A DNA stretch of 64,000 nucleotides, from positions 62,001 to 126,000 of the forward strand of contig NZ_BMVE01000009.1 in assembly GCF_014650555.1 (NCBI RefSeq). The letters are read 5' to 3'. The position numbers were made by a program, and so were the translations under genes. The DNA comes from Streptomyces goshikiensis (GTDB taxonomy: Bacteria; Actinomycetota; Actinomycetes; Streptomycetales; Streptomycetaceae). Below are positions 25,476 to 33,489 of the stretch, piece after piece (the stretch's first letter is position 1; each line of letters opens with the position of its first letter). The notes beneath the pieces are model-generated. The model worked only from the letters and a program-made list of their open reading frames with translations. It searched no databases and was not told the DNA's origin.

Positions 25476-25515
25476 AAGTACCCACTGTTTTCTGCGGTAC
25501 TTACCTTTCAGTAAG
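25476..25515. promoter_or_regulatory. HxlR-type operator between the oxidoreductase and hxlR-like gene
   Basis: AAGTACC (25476-25482) and GGTACTT (25496-25502) are perfect 7-bp arms with a 13-nt spacer. Just downstream, CTTAC (25500-25504) and GTAAG (25511-25515) form a second inverted pair. The 84-bp intergenic region is almost entirely these elements. Two overlapping palindromes fit a dimeric HxlR regulator controlling both directions. Confidence 0.7.
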
Positions 25516-25526
25516 GGGGGTCAGCG

Positions 25527-25907
25527 ATGGCCAAGGGGCCGAGGAACGGACCGTACATCTGCGGCATCGACGCCGCGCTCGACGTGGTGAGCGGCAAGTG
25601 GAAGGGGCTGATCCTCTGGGAACTCGATGCTCACGGCATGCGCCGCTTCGCCCAGCTCCGCCGCGCTCTGGTGGGCGTGAGCGAGAAGATGCTGACGCAG
25701 CACCTGCGGGAGATGGAGGCGGACGGCCTCGTCCACCGCAAGGTCCACGCCGAGGTGCCGCCGCGCGTGGAGTACTCCCTCACGGACCACGGCCGTACGC
25801 TCAACCAGGCGCTCGGACCGCTCGGCGCCTGGGGGACCGAGCGGATGCGCCGCGAAGGCCACGAGGCCGTCGAGGCCGTCGAGGTGGCCGCGCCCGCAGC
25901 CGGCTGA
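25527..25907 (+). CDS. HxlR-family transcriptional regulator
   Basis: A 126-residue winged helix protein with the diagnostic opening CGIDAALDVVSGKWKGLILW (HxlR: C..e.al.li.gKW...iL..L). It continues RFAQLRRAL, SEKMLTQHLREMEADGLVHR and VEYSLTDHG. The single Cys near the N-terminus is typical of this redox/aldehyde-sensing family. It probably regulates the divergent imine-reductase-like gene. Confidence 0.9.
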   Translation: MAKGPRNGPYICGIDAALDVVSGKWKGLILWELDAHGMRRFAQLRRALVGVSEKMLTQHLREMEADGLVHRKVHAEVPPRVEYSLTDHGRTLNQALGPLGAWGTERMRREGHEAVEAVEVAAPAAG

Positions 25908-25925
25908 ACGGGCTCGGGAGCGGGT

Positions 25926-27299
25926 TCAGGCCGGGATGAGGGCGTCCCACTCCTCTCGGGTCGGACCGTCGTGCCGGGGAGTGAACTCCGGGCGGGCCGC
26001 CAGCCAGGCGGTGACGTGCCGCTCCACCTCGTCGGTGCCGTAGGCGTCGTCGGCTGACCGCAGGAGATGGCGTACGTGGGCCCGGGCCCGCATGACGACG
26101 GGGTCGTCGAAGGCGCAGGCGGCCCGCGCGGCAGCCTGCCGGTCCGGGGGCGGTGCGCTCTCGGCGAGGCGTTGCTCGTTGCCCCGGTCGGCGGTCACCT
26201 GCGCGTCGAACCAAGGGCGCAGGGCACCCGCCGCCCAGGCGTGGTAGCCGGCGGGGTCCTCGGCGATCTCGTCGGCATGGCCGGCGAGGTACTGGGCGGC
26301 GAGCAGGCCGAGGGCCGCGCCGTGGCCCAGGGTGGGGTTGGTGTGGATGAGGCTGTCCCCGGCGTTGACCAGGCCGGTGACGACGGGGCCCTCGTCGTCG
26401 GCGAGGGCGGTCCAGCGGTTGTCCAGGCCGGCCATCGCGAGGACGGCCGAGCGCGGTTCGGGGTCCAGGCCGAGCCAGGCGGCGGTGGCGGGGAACCGGC
26501 GGGCCGCGGCCTCGAACACGGCGGGGTCGGTGAGCGCGCCGCGGGTCGGATCCCCCGTGGAGAGCACCAGGTTCACCGCGAAGGTGTCGTTGTCGGAGGG
26601 GAAGACGCCGGCGAGCGCGAACGGCGAGGCCGAGCCGGTCTGCACCCGCCCGGGGTCGCGCGGGCCGCCGGCGCGCGGCTGGTACCAGCGGCACAGATAG
26701 GCGAGCCCCGTCCGGTGGCTGTCGACCACGGGCGGCCGGCAGCCCGCCGCGACCAGCCAGCCGGGAACCGGCGAGCGCCGGCCGGCCGCGTCGATGACGA
26801 GGTCCGCGCGAAAGGTTTCCCCGCCCACCCGTACGCCGGTGACCCGGGCCGGCCGGCCCGCCCGGACGGCAAGGGCGTCCACCCGGCGGCCCCGGCGCAC
26901 CTCGACGGCGGGCTCCCGCCGTACGGCCGCGGCCAGGGCGGCCTCCAGCACGATGCGGCGGGTGCGCAGGGTCACCAGCTCCTCATCGCCCTCCCGGTGC
27001 GGCGGGTGCTCACCGAACCAGTCGAAATCGTGGTACTCCCGGGCCCCCCGGGCCAGCAAGTCCGCGTAGACGTCGGGGGTTTCGGCGCGCAACACGCTGC
27101 GTACGGGTGCGAGGAACGAGTGGGGCTGGACGGCCTGCGGTATCCGGGGCCGTTCCCAGTGGAAGAAGTCCCCGTCCAGGTCCTCTCCGGCCTGCCGCGC
27201 GTCCTGCTCGAACAACGTGACCGCGTGGCCCCGCCGCCCCAGCATGAGCGCCGCTCCCAGCCCGCTGATACCCCCACCGACCACCGCAACCCGCGCCAC
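25926..27299 (-). CDS. FAD-dependent oxidoreductase (group A monooxygenase-like)
   Basis: A 457-residue flavoprotein. The FAD-binding motif VAVVGGGISGLGAALMLGRRGHAVTLFE is at 4-31 (GxGxxG). A central DLVIDAAGRRSPVPGWL resembles the conserved D-x-x-x-x-A-G strand. GDSLIHTNPTLGHGAALGL matches the second FAD motif (GD-x-x-h-x-x-P). This is the geranylgeranyl-reductase/p-hydroxybenzoate-hydroxylase superfamily. It starts at ATG 27299 behind AAGGGGA. Substrate unknown. Confidence 0.8.
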   Translation of the reverse strand: MARVAVVGGGISGLGAALMLGRRGHAVTLFEQDARQAGEDLDGDFFHWERPRIPQAVQPHSFLAPVRSVLRAETPDVYADLLARGAREYHDFDWFGEHPPHREGDEELVTLRTRRIVLEAALAAAVRREPAVEVRRGRRVDALAVRAGRPARVTGVRVGGETFRADLVIDAAGRRSPVPGWLVAAGCRPPVVDSHRTGLAYLCRWYQPRAGGPRDPGRVQTGSASPFALAGVFPSDNDTFAVNLVLSTGDPTRGALTDPAVFEAAARRFPATAAWLGLDPEPRSAVLAMAGLDNRWTALADDEGPVVTGLVNAGDSLIHTNPTLGHGAALGLLAAQYLAGHADEIAEDPAGYHAWAAGALRPWFDAQVTADRGNEQRLAESAPPPDRQAAARAACAFDDPVVMRARAHVRHLLRSADDAYGTDEVERHVTAWLAARPEFTPRHDGPTREEWDALIPA

Positions 27300-27369
27300 A
27301 AGCTCCCCTTCGCGTCGTGTTGCGGAACGAGCCTACTGGCCACCGGACTTGGCCGGGACCCGGGGTCAG

Positions 27370-27876
27370 TCAGGCGGCGGGCGGGGTCCAGTCGGCGGGC
27401 AGGCCGGACTGGGTCAGGACGGCGGCCAGGCTGTAGTGGTCCCGGTCGGAGGCGATCTGGCAGTGGTTCTCGTCGAGGTCGAGCAGCGTGGTCATGGGCA
27501 CCGCGAACGGCTTGGGCGCGCCCTTGAGGTGCCCGGAGTAGACGGCCCGGACGGTGATGCGGTCTCCCTGGACACGGGTGGCGCGGACGGTGACGCGGAC
27601 GTCTTCGATGAGGGCGTCGGCGCGCGCCTTCCACCCCGCGATCTCCTGGGGGCCGCGGAAGGTGACGGCCACGGCCTCGTCGGTGTAGGTGCCGTCGGCG
27701 GTGAACAGGCCGCCGAGCGCCTGGGGGTCGGTGCCGTTCCAGGCATGTGCCCAGGCGGTGACGATCCTCGGCGTGCGCCGGTCGGTGTTCTGGACGGCGT
27801 AGGCGGTGGAGGCGGTGGCGCACAGGGCCGCGGCGGCGGTCAGCACGGTCATGGCGCGGAGCGTGCGGGAGGTCAT
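27370..27876 (-). CDS. Secreted SnoaL/SgcJ-like (NTF2-fold) protein
   Basis: A 168-residue protein, ATG at 27876 behind AAGGGGC. A signal peptide (about 1-27, ending TAYA) precedes an NTF2-like domain: IVTAWAHAWNGTDPQALGGLFTADGTYTDEAV, EIAGWKARADALIEDVRV. This is the SgcJ/EcaC pattern of binding-pocket proteins. The export signal is unusual for that family, so a periplasmic or surface ligand-binding role is possible. Confidence 0.75.
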   Translation of the reverse strand: MTSRTLRAMTVLTAAAALCATASTAYAVQNTDRRTPRIVTAWAHAWNGTDPQALGGLFTADGTYTDEAVAVTFRGPQEIAGWKARADALIEDVRVTVRATRVQGDRITVRAVYSGHLKGAPKPFAVPMTTLLDLDENHCQIASDRDHYSLAAVLTQSGLPADWTPPAA

Positions 27877-28113
27877 GGTTGATGCCCCTTCGGATACGGA
27901 TACCGGTACGGACACGGGCGCCGCCCCACCGTGACGGTGCCGGGCGGACGCGGCGTCCACGGCATCCACACTCGCGCCGGACGGTGTCCACTCTCCAGGC
28001 CCACCCGGGCCGGTGGCTGTCCAGCACTGCCCACTCCTGTCCACCCGGAGCCACGGCGGGCAGGGGCGTCCTCCCCGCCGTGGCTCCGCTGACCCGAAGC
28101 CGGCTCCGGTCGC

Positions 28114-28839
28114 TCAGCCCACGCGTTCGATGCGGGCGCGCCGGATCAGGTTCTTGCCGGGCTCCCGCACCTTCTCGAAGGCGGCGTTGTTCAGGAGGGC
28201 GCAGCTGCCCGAGGGGCCGTTGACGGTGACCGTGGTCGCCTGCCCGTTGTCGAGGTTGGTGACCTTCAGCTTCGTGCCCACCGGGAACGTCCCGCTGGTC
28301 GCCGCGGGCGGGCCCGCCTCGCCGGACAGCGTGACCGTCGATCCGGGACACACGACCGCGCCGGTGGCCGGCGGCACTTGTACGGGCGTCCCCGCGGGCT
28401 TCCCCGCAGGCGCTCCCACCGGCGCTCCTCCAGCCGCCCCGCCGGGCGCGCCCGGCCGGGCCGGTGCGGCACTGCCCCCGCCCACGCGCTCGATGCGGGC
28501 GCGCCGGATCAGGTTCTTGCCGGGCTCCCGCACCTTCTCGAAGGCGGCGTTGTTCAGCAGAGCGCAGCTGCCCGAGGGGCCGTTGACGGTGACCGTCGTC
28601 GAGCGGGCGTTGTCGAGGTTGGTCACCTTCAGCTTCGTGCCCACCGGGAACGTCCCGCTGGTCGCCGCGGGCGGCCCCGCCTCACCCGACAGCGTGACCG
28701 TCGACCCGGGACACACCACGTCCGGGACCGCCGCATTGCCGGTCGCCATCGTGGCGGCGACCCCTCCGGTCACGAGCGTTCCCGTGACGACAGAGAGCAC
28801 GAGCTTCTTCTTGAGACTCATCGTCCGTTTCCTGGACAT
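28114..28839 (-). CDS. Secreted protein with two near-identical RlpA-like modules
   Basis: A 241-residue protein. An N-terminal signal (LKKKLVLSVVTGTLVTGGVAA) is followed by two copies of an about 79-residue module joined by a Pro/Gly/Ala linker. Each copy reads CPGSTVTLSGEAGPPAATSG, VGTKLKVTNLDN, TTVTVNGPSGSCALLNNAAF and EPGKNLIRRARIERVG. LKVTNL.n...vTVNG and the AAF.. then R.A.IERVG ending resemble the double-psi beta-barrel (RlpA/expansin-like), but the catalytic Asp of RlpA lytic enzymes is not seen. A cell-wall-associated role is plausible. The two copies differ at few residues (ARST vs GQAT). ATG at 28839 is preferred; 28821 is possible. Confidence 0.65.
   Translation of the reverse strand: MSRKRTMSLKKKLVLSVVTGTLVTGGVAATMATGNAAVPDVVCPGSTVTLSGEAGPPAATSGTFPVGTKLKVTNLDNARSTTVTVNGPSGSCALLNNAAFEKVREPGKNLIRRARIERVGGGSAAPARPGAPGGAAGGAPVGAPAGKPAGTPVQVPPATGAVVCPGSTVTLSGEAGPPAATSGTFPVGTKLKVTNLDNGQATTVTVNGPSGSCALLNNAAFEKVREPGKNLIRRARIERVG
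28118..28717 (-). repeat. 237-bp near-perfect direct repeat within the secreted protein gene
   Basis: The segments 28118-28354 and 28481-28717 are nearly identical over 237 bp, offset 363 bp (121 codons), with few scattered differences. The copies encode the two RlpA-like modules. High DNA identity, not only protein identity, points to a recent duplication or gene conversion. Confidence 0.85.
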
Positions 28840-28973
28840 GGGCACTCCTCGATCAGATGGACGCGGACCTCCGCGTCCTGCATACGGCCCCGCACCGCAC
28901 GCGAGTTCAGTTCTGTCACCGACGGACAAAAACGAACGACCCGGTGGCTCCGAGCCGCACCCTTCGCTTTCTG

Positions 28974-29001
28974 TTGACTTTCGTTTGTTCGTGTTTACTC
29001 T
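28974..29001 (+). promoter_or_regulatory. galT promoter giving a leaderless mRNA, with DeoR-type motif
   Basis: TTGACT (28974-28979), 16 nt, TACTCT (28996-29001), then only 6 nt to the GTG start of galT at 29008, so the transcript would start at or next to the initiation codon. Within the spacer is TTCGTTTGT (28980-28988), which recurs exactly at 31304-31312 at the DeoR gene start. A related inverted copy, ACAAAAACGAA, lies at 28926-28936. Inference: operators of the cluster's DeoR regulator. Confidence 0.65.
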
Positions 29002-29007
29002 CTTGGT

Positions 29008-30057
29008 GTGAAGAGAAGCAGCATCAAGCTCGCGGACGGCCGCGAGCTCGTCTACTACGACCTCGACGCGGCCGCCGACCGCGAGGCGCTCGACCGGCGC
29101 CCGCTGGAGCCCGTCGAGAGCGTGTCGGAACTGCGGCTGGACAGGGCGACCGGCGACTGGGTGGCGATCGCCTCCCACCGCCAGGCGCGCGCGTACCACC
29201 CGCCCGCCGACCTCTGCCCCCTGTGCCCCTCCCGCGACGGACACCACAGCGAGATCCCCGCCGCCGACTACGAGGTGGTCGTCTTCGAGAACCGCTACCC
29301 CTCCCTGGCGGGACGGGCCGGGCGCTGCGAGGTCGTGTGCTTCACCCCGGAACACGAGCGGAGCTTCGCCGGCCTCACCGAAGCCCGCGCCCGGCTCGTC
29401 CTCGAAGCCTGGGCCGACCGTACGGAGCGGCTCGCGTCCCTGCCCGGCATCGAGCAGGTCTACTGCTTCGAGAACCGCGGCGCCGAGATCGGCGTCACCC
29501 TCGCCCACCCGCACGGACAGATCTACGCCTTCCCCTTCGTGCCCCCGCGCACGGCCAAGATGACCGGCGCCGCCGCCACGCACCGCGCCGCCACCGGACG
29601 CAACCTGTTCGAGGACCTGCTGGCCGAGGCCCGCGCCACGGCCTCCCGGGTGGTCCTCGCGGGCGAGCACTGGACGGCCTTCGTCCCCTACGCGCCGCGC
29701 TGGCCGTACGAGGTGCACCTCTACCCGCACCGCCGGGTCCCCGACCTCACCCGTCTCACGGAGGCCGAACGCGCCGAGTTCCCCGGCCTCTACCTGGAGC
29801 TGCTGCGCAGGTTCGACCGGCTCTTCCTCCCCGAAAGGGAGCCGGAGCGGGCCGACCCGACCCCGTACATCGCGGCCTGGCACCAGGCGCCGAAGACCGG
29901 CGGCGGCGAACTCGCCCTGCACCTGGAGCTGTTCACCGTCCGGCGCGCTGCCGGCAAGCTCAAGCACCTCGCCGGGGTGGAATCCGGCATGGACTCCTTC
30001 GTCAACGACGTGGTGCCCGAGGCCGCCGCGCGGCGCCTGCGGGAGGTCGCGTCATGA
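29008..30057 (+). CDS. galT: Galactose-1-phosphate uridylyltransferase
   Basis: A 349-residue GalT that converts galactose-1-P plus UDP-glucose to glucose-1-P plus UDP-galactose in the Leloir pathway. Zinc-ligand Cys pair is LCPLCPS (about 69-75), and NRYPSL follows. The catalytic HPHGQ (H-x-H-x-Q) is near 169-173, and the late KHLAGVESGMDSFVND is conserved. GTG start with no leader. The stop overlaps a tiny ORF (ATGA) that leads to galK. galE is not present in the window. Confidence 0.95.
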   Translation: MKRSSIKLADGRELVYYDLDAAADREALDRRPLEPVESVSELRLDRATGDWVAIASHRQARAYHPPADLCPLCPSRDGHHSEIPAADYEVVVFENRYPSLAGRAGRCEVVCFTPEHERSFAGLTEARARLVLEAWADRTERLASLPGIEQVYCFENRGAEIGVTLAHPHGQIYAFPFVPPRTAKMTGAAATHRAATGRNLFEDLLAEARATASRVVLAGEHWTAFVPYAPRWPYEVHLYPHRRVPDLTRLTEAERAEFPGLYLELLRRFDRLFLPEREPERADPTPYIAAWHQAPKTGGGELALHLELFTVRRAAGKLKHLAGVESGMDSFVNDVVPEAAARRLREVAS

Positions 30058-30125
30058 GCAGGCACCCGGTCACCGGCGGGGCGGCCGCCCGTGCCCGGGC
30101 GTCCGCACGGGGGCAGAGCGCGTGA
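30054..30125 (+). CDS. 23-codon relay ORF between galT and galK
   Basis: ATG at 30054 overlaps the galT stop (ATGA). The 23-residue frame (MSRHPVTGG...RGQSA) ends in a TGA that overlaps the galK GTG (GTGA at 30122-30125). It exactly bridges the 64-nt galT-galK gap with both junctions overlapping, as in translational coupling. It is Arg/Ala-rich and unlikely to be a functional peptide. It may also be chance. Confidence 0.4.
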   Translation: MSRHPVTGGAAARARASARGQSA

Positions 30126-31267
30126 ACGACGCCCTGCGCACCGCCTTCGCCGCCGTCCACGGCGGGCGTCCCGAGGGCATCTGGGCGGCCCCCGGCCGCG
30201 TCAACCTGATCGGCGAACACACGGACTACAACGACGGCTTCGCCCTGCCCGTCGCCCTCGCGCAGACCACCCGGCTCGCGGCGCGCCGGCGTACGGACGG
30301 ACGGCTGCGGCTGCACAGCGCCCAAGCCGGCGGCCCCGTCGTCGACCTCGCGGTCGCCGACCTGACGCCCGGCGCCGTCACCACCTGGGCCGCCTACCCG
30401 GCCGGTGTCGTCTGGGCGCTGGGCGAGGCAGGGCACCGGACCGGCGGAGCCGACCTCCACTTCGACAGCACCGTGCCCACCGGCGCCGGCCTGTCGTCCT
30501 CCGCCGCGCTGGAGTGCGCCGTCGCCCGCGCCTACGACGACCTCTACGGCCTGGGTCTGGGCCCGCCCGCTCTCGCCCGGATCGCCCAGCGGGCGGAGAA
30601 CGCGTTCGCGGGCATCCCGTGCGGGGTCATGGACCAGATGGCGTCCTCCTGCTGCGCCGCAGGGGCGGCGCTGCACCTGGACGTCCGCGCCGGGAGCCAC
30701 GAGCACGTCCCCTTCGCCCCCGAGGCGGCGGGGCTGCGGCTGCTGATCGTCGACACCCGGGTCACGCACGACCTCGGCGACGGCGCGTACGCCGCGCTGC
30801 GGGCCGGGTGCGAGCGGGCCTGCGCCCTCCTCGGCCTGGCCGCCCTGCGCGACCTGTCCCCGGACCAGCTCCCCCGGGCCGAGCGGATGCTGCCCGCGCG
30901 GCTGCGGCCCCTCGTACGGCACGTCGTCACGGAGAACGCCCGCGTCGCCGAGGCGGTCGCCCACCTGAAGGCGGGCCGCGTCGCGGAGCTGGGACCGATC
31001 CTCAACTCCGCACACGCCTCGCTGCGCGACGACTACCGGGTCTCGTGCCCCGAGACCGATCTCGCGGTGGACTCGGCGGTGGCCGCGGGCGCGCTGGGCG
31101 CGCGCATCACCGGGGGCGGGTTCGGCGGCTGCGTCATCGCCCTCGTGGCGGCGGACCGGGCGGAGCAGATGGGCGCCGCCGTCACCGCGGCCTTCCGGGG
31201 CGCCGGGTACCGGGAGCCGCACCTGATCCCGGTCACCGCGGCTCCGGGCGCGCGGCGCATCGAATGA
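30122..31267 (+). CDS. galK: Galactokinase
   Basis: A 381-residue GHMP kinase. The galactokinase signature GRVNLIGEHTDYNDGFALP is at 24-42, the ATP loop PTGAGLSSSAALE at about 120-132, and MDQMASSC follows. A later GGGFGGCVIAL is near the C-terminus. It phosphorylates D-galactose at O1 with ATP. It is the second gene of the gal operon, with an SD (GGGGG, 30108-30112) inside the mini-ORF. Confidence 0.95.
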   Translation: MNDALRTAFAAVHGGRPEGIWAAPGRVNLIGEHTDYNDGFALPVALAQTTRLAARRRTDGRLRLHSAQAGGPVVDLAVADLTPGAVTTWAAYPAGVVWALGEAGHRTGGADLHFDSTVPTGAGLSSSAALECAVARAYDDLYGLGLGPPALARIAQRAENAFAGIPCGVMDQMASSCCAAGAALHLDVRAGSHEHVPFAPEAAGLRLLIVDTRVTHDLGDGAYAALRAGCERACALLGLAALRDLSPDQLPRAERMLPARLRPLVRHVVTENARVAEAVAHLKAGRVAELGPILNSAHASLRDDYRVSCPETDLAVDSAVAAGALGARITGGGFGGCVIALVAADRAEQMGAAVTAAFRGAGYREPHLIPVTAAPGARRIE

Positions 31268-31296
31268 ACCGCCCGGGAAGCGACACGCCGAGGACG

Positions 31297-31312
31297 TAGA
31301 CTGTTCGTTTGT
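31297..31312 (+). promoter_or_regulatory. Start-proximal promoter element of the DeoR gene
   Basis: TAGACT (31297-31302) lies 8 nt before the GTG start at 31311 and TTCGTTTGT (31304-31312) overlaps the start. This predicts a leaderless or near-leaderless mRNA whose start is covered by the DeoR motif, i.e. autorepression. No good -35 is visible. Confidence 0.5.
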
Positions 31313-32159
31313 GAGGGGTGGCGTGGCTTCGAGGAGCGGGGACGAGATCGTGACGGAAGCGGCGCGCCTGGCTCCCCAGCGCAGGGCCCTGATCCTCGAC
31401 ATCGTGCGCCGTGACGGCGCCGTCCGCGTGGCCGAACTCGTCGAGCGCCTCGGGGTCTCGGACATGACCATCCGGCGCGACCTGGACGTCCTGGCCCGGG
31501 CCGGCTCCCTCTCGAAGGTGCACGGCGGCGCCATCAGCTCCGCCGTCACCACCGGCGACGAGCCCTCCTTCGAGACCAAGGCCGCCCTCGAATCGCGGGC
31601 CAAGGCGGCGGTCGCCGAGGCCGCCGCCGCGCTCGTCAAGCCGGGCAGCGTCGTCGCCCTCTCCGGCGGGACGACCTCGTACGCGGTTGCCACCCGGCTC
31701 CGGGAGATCCCGGGGCTGACGGTGGTGACCAACTCCCTGCCCGTCGCCGACCTGCTGCGCAAGACGGCGGCGGAACACCCCTCCACCGGCCACACCCTGC
31801 TCCTGACCGGCGGCACCCCGACGAAGTCGGCCTCCCTGGTCGGCCCGCTGGCGGACCAGGCGATCCGCTCGCTGCAAGTGGACCTCCTGATCATCGGCGC
31901 CCACGGCGTCTCCGAACGGGCGGGCGTGACCACGCCCAACCTGGCGGAGGCGCAGACCAACCGCGCGCTGATCGCCTCCGCCCACCAGGTGGCCGTCGTC
32001 GCCGATCACACCAAGTGGGGCGTGGTCGGCCTGAGTCAGTTCATCACCCTCTCCGAGATCGACTACTTCGTCTCGGACGAGGGCCTGGACGCGCAGGCGC
32101 GGACCGTCCTGGGCGACTCGGTGGGCCAGCTGATCCTGGCCGCCCCCCGCGCCGCGTAA
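31311..32159 (+). CDS. DeoR/GlpR-family sugar-responsive regulator
   Basis: A 282-residue protein. The DeoR HTH is at about 22-75 (QRRALILDIVRRDGAVRVAEL, then SDMTIRRDLDVLARAG), followed by KVHGGAI. The sensor domain has LSGGTTSYAVATRL, VVTNS and IGAHGVS, which in this family bind a phosphorylated sugar. Located between galK and a sugar ABC importer, it is the likely regulator of both, through TTCGTTTGT sites. Confidence 0.9.
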   Translation: MRGGVASRSGDEIVTEAARLAPQRRALILDIVRRDGAVRVAELVERLGVSDMTIRRDLDVLARAGSLSKVHGGAISSAVTTGDEPSFETKAALESRAKAAVAEAAAALVKPGSVVALSGGTTSYAVATRLREIPGLTVVTNSLPVADLLRKTAAEHPSTGHTLLLTGGTPTKSASLVGPLADQAIRSLQVDLLIIGAHGVSERAGVTTPNLAEAQTNRALIASAHQVAVVADHTKWGVVGLSQFITLSEIDYFVSDEGLDAQARTVLGDSVGQLILAAPRAA

Positions 32160-32250
32160 CCCCGGCGCCCCGCGCCCCGCGTAACCCCGCCGCCCCGCGC
32201 AACCCCGGCCTCCCCGCGCCGCGTAACCCCGGCGTCCCGCGCGCCCCCCC
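32152..32250 (+). repeat. GTAACCCCG-containing tandem repeats after the DeoR gene
   Basis: GTAACCCCG or GCAACCCCG followed by C-rich stretches recurs four times (near 32156, 32181, 32199 and 32222). The first copy contains the DeoR stop codon. No hairpin of high quality is seen. This is the start of a 254-nt gap whose later part (32290-32400), AT-richer, should hold the promoter of the ABC operon. Confidence 0.55.
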
Positions 32251-32413
32251 GCGCCCGGCCGGATCCTCCTCCTCTCATTCCGTGTTCGCGGGGTTGACGC
32301 ACACCCGCCCCCGGAGTCTCATATAGCAATCCGTTGGAACGTGTTGGTTTCTGATTGATTTCGGGGTTGCAGCGCTGACCCAACGGGCCGCCGTCCGCAC
32401 TAAGGAGCCTCAG

Positions 32414-33454
32414 ATGCACAGGACGTCCCGCCGCAGCGCGGCCGCCGCCACCGGACTCGTACTCGCCTTCGGGCTGAGCACCGCCTGCTCCTCGGGCAAG
32501 GAGGCCGCCGGGGACGGGACGGTCGCCAAGGTGGACGGGAAGGTGTCGATCACCTACCTGCAGAAACAGGGCGACCAGGAGTACTTCGTGGGGGAGGCGG
32601 CCGGCGCCAAGGCGAAGGCCGCCGAGCTGGGGATCGACCTCAAGATGGTGAACCTGGGCAGCGACGCCAACAAGACCGTCAGCGAAGTGCAGTCGGCGGT
32701 CGCCCAGAAGGCCAACGGCATCATCATCGTCGTCCCGGACCCGGCCGTCGGCCCGCAGGTCGTCCAGAGCGCCAAGGACGCCAGGATCGCCCTGCTCACC
32801 TCCGACGACCAGATCTGCACCACCGGCCCCGACCCGGCCGCCTGCGGCACGACGGACCTGGTCCCGCGGATCGGCTTCAGCGGCGCCCAGATGGGCAAGG
32901 AGGTCGGCGCGCGCGCCGCCGCCGAGTTCACCAAGGCGGGATGGGCGGCGGCCGACACCCGCGTCATCTCCGCGTGGAAGCAGGACGTCACCGTCTGCGG
33001 CGACCGCGTCAAGGCCGCCAAGCAGGCGTTCGACGCCGCCGTTCCCGGCGTGAAGAGCATCGACGTCCCCACGGACAACAGCCCCACCGGTGCCCAGGAC
33101 AAGGTCGCGGCGACCCTCACCGCCAACGCCGGAGTCAGGAACTGGGTGGTGTGGGGCTGCAACGACGAGAACGTCATGGGCGGCGTCACGGCGCTCTCGA
33201 ACGCGGGCATAGGCCCCGACCGCATCATCGGCGTCGGCCTCGGCGCCTACCTCGCCTGCAAGGACTGGCAGTCGGACAAGCCCTCCGGAATGAAGGCGGC
33301 GCTGTTCATCAACGGCAGGGACGTCGGCGCCCTGGCCGTGCAGACGATGTACGACAAGCTCAAGAACGGCAAGGACTTCCCCCGGGAGGCCTTCGCGCCC
33401 ACCACGATGGTCGACAACACCACCTGGAAGAGCTCCGGCCTCACCTGCGGCTGA
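32414..33454 (+). CDS. Sugar ABC transporter substrate-binding lipoprotein (MglB/RbsB-like)
   Basis: A 346-residue protein. A lipoprotein signal has lipobox LSTAC at about 20-24. The mature part is a type I periplasmic-binding fold: ITYLQKQGDQEYFVGEAAGA, SAVAQKANGIIIVVPDP, VRNWVVWGCNDENVMGG and GVGLGAYLACKDW. The pattern is the ribose/galactose/arabinose class. It is the first gene of a B-A-C transporter operon next to galTK, so galactose is the likely cargo, by inference. SD AGGAG lies near 32402. Confidence 0.85.
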   Translation: MHRTSRRSAAAATGLVLAFGLSTACSSGKEAAGDGTVAKVDGKVSITYLQKQGDQEYFVGEAAGAKAKAAELGIDLKMVNLGSDANKTVSEVQSAVAQKANGIIIVVPDPAVGPQVVQSAKDARIALLTSDDQICTTGPDPAACGTTDLVPRIGFSGAQMGKEVGARAAAEFTKAGWAAADTRVISAWKQDVTVCGDRVKAAKQAFDAAVPGVKSIDVPTDNSPTGAQDKVAATLTANAGVRNWVVWGCNDENVMGGVTALSNAGIGPDRIIGVGLGAYLACKDWQSDKPSGMKAALFINGRDVGALAVQTMYDKLKNGKDFPREAFAPTTMVDNTTWKSSGLTCG

Positions 33455-33489
33455 CCACCCGTCCGACGCCCGCCTCCGAGGTGAATCCG

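Noticed and set aside
32300..32413. Possible riboswitch or structured leader before the sugar-binding lipoprotein
   Set aside because: No convincing stem or known consensus was seen; only an AT-richer promoter-like stretch.
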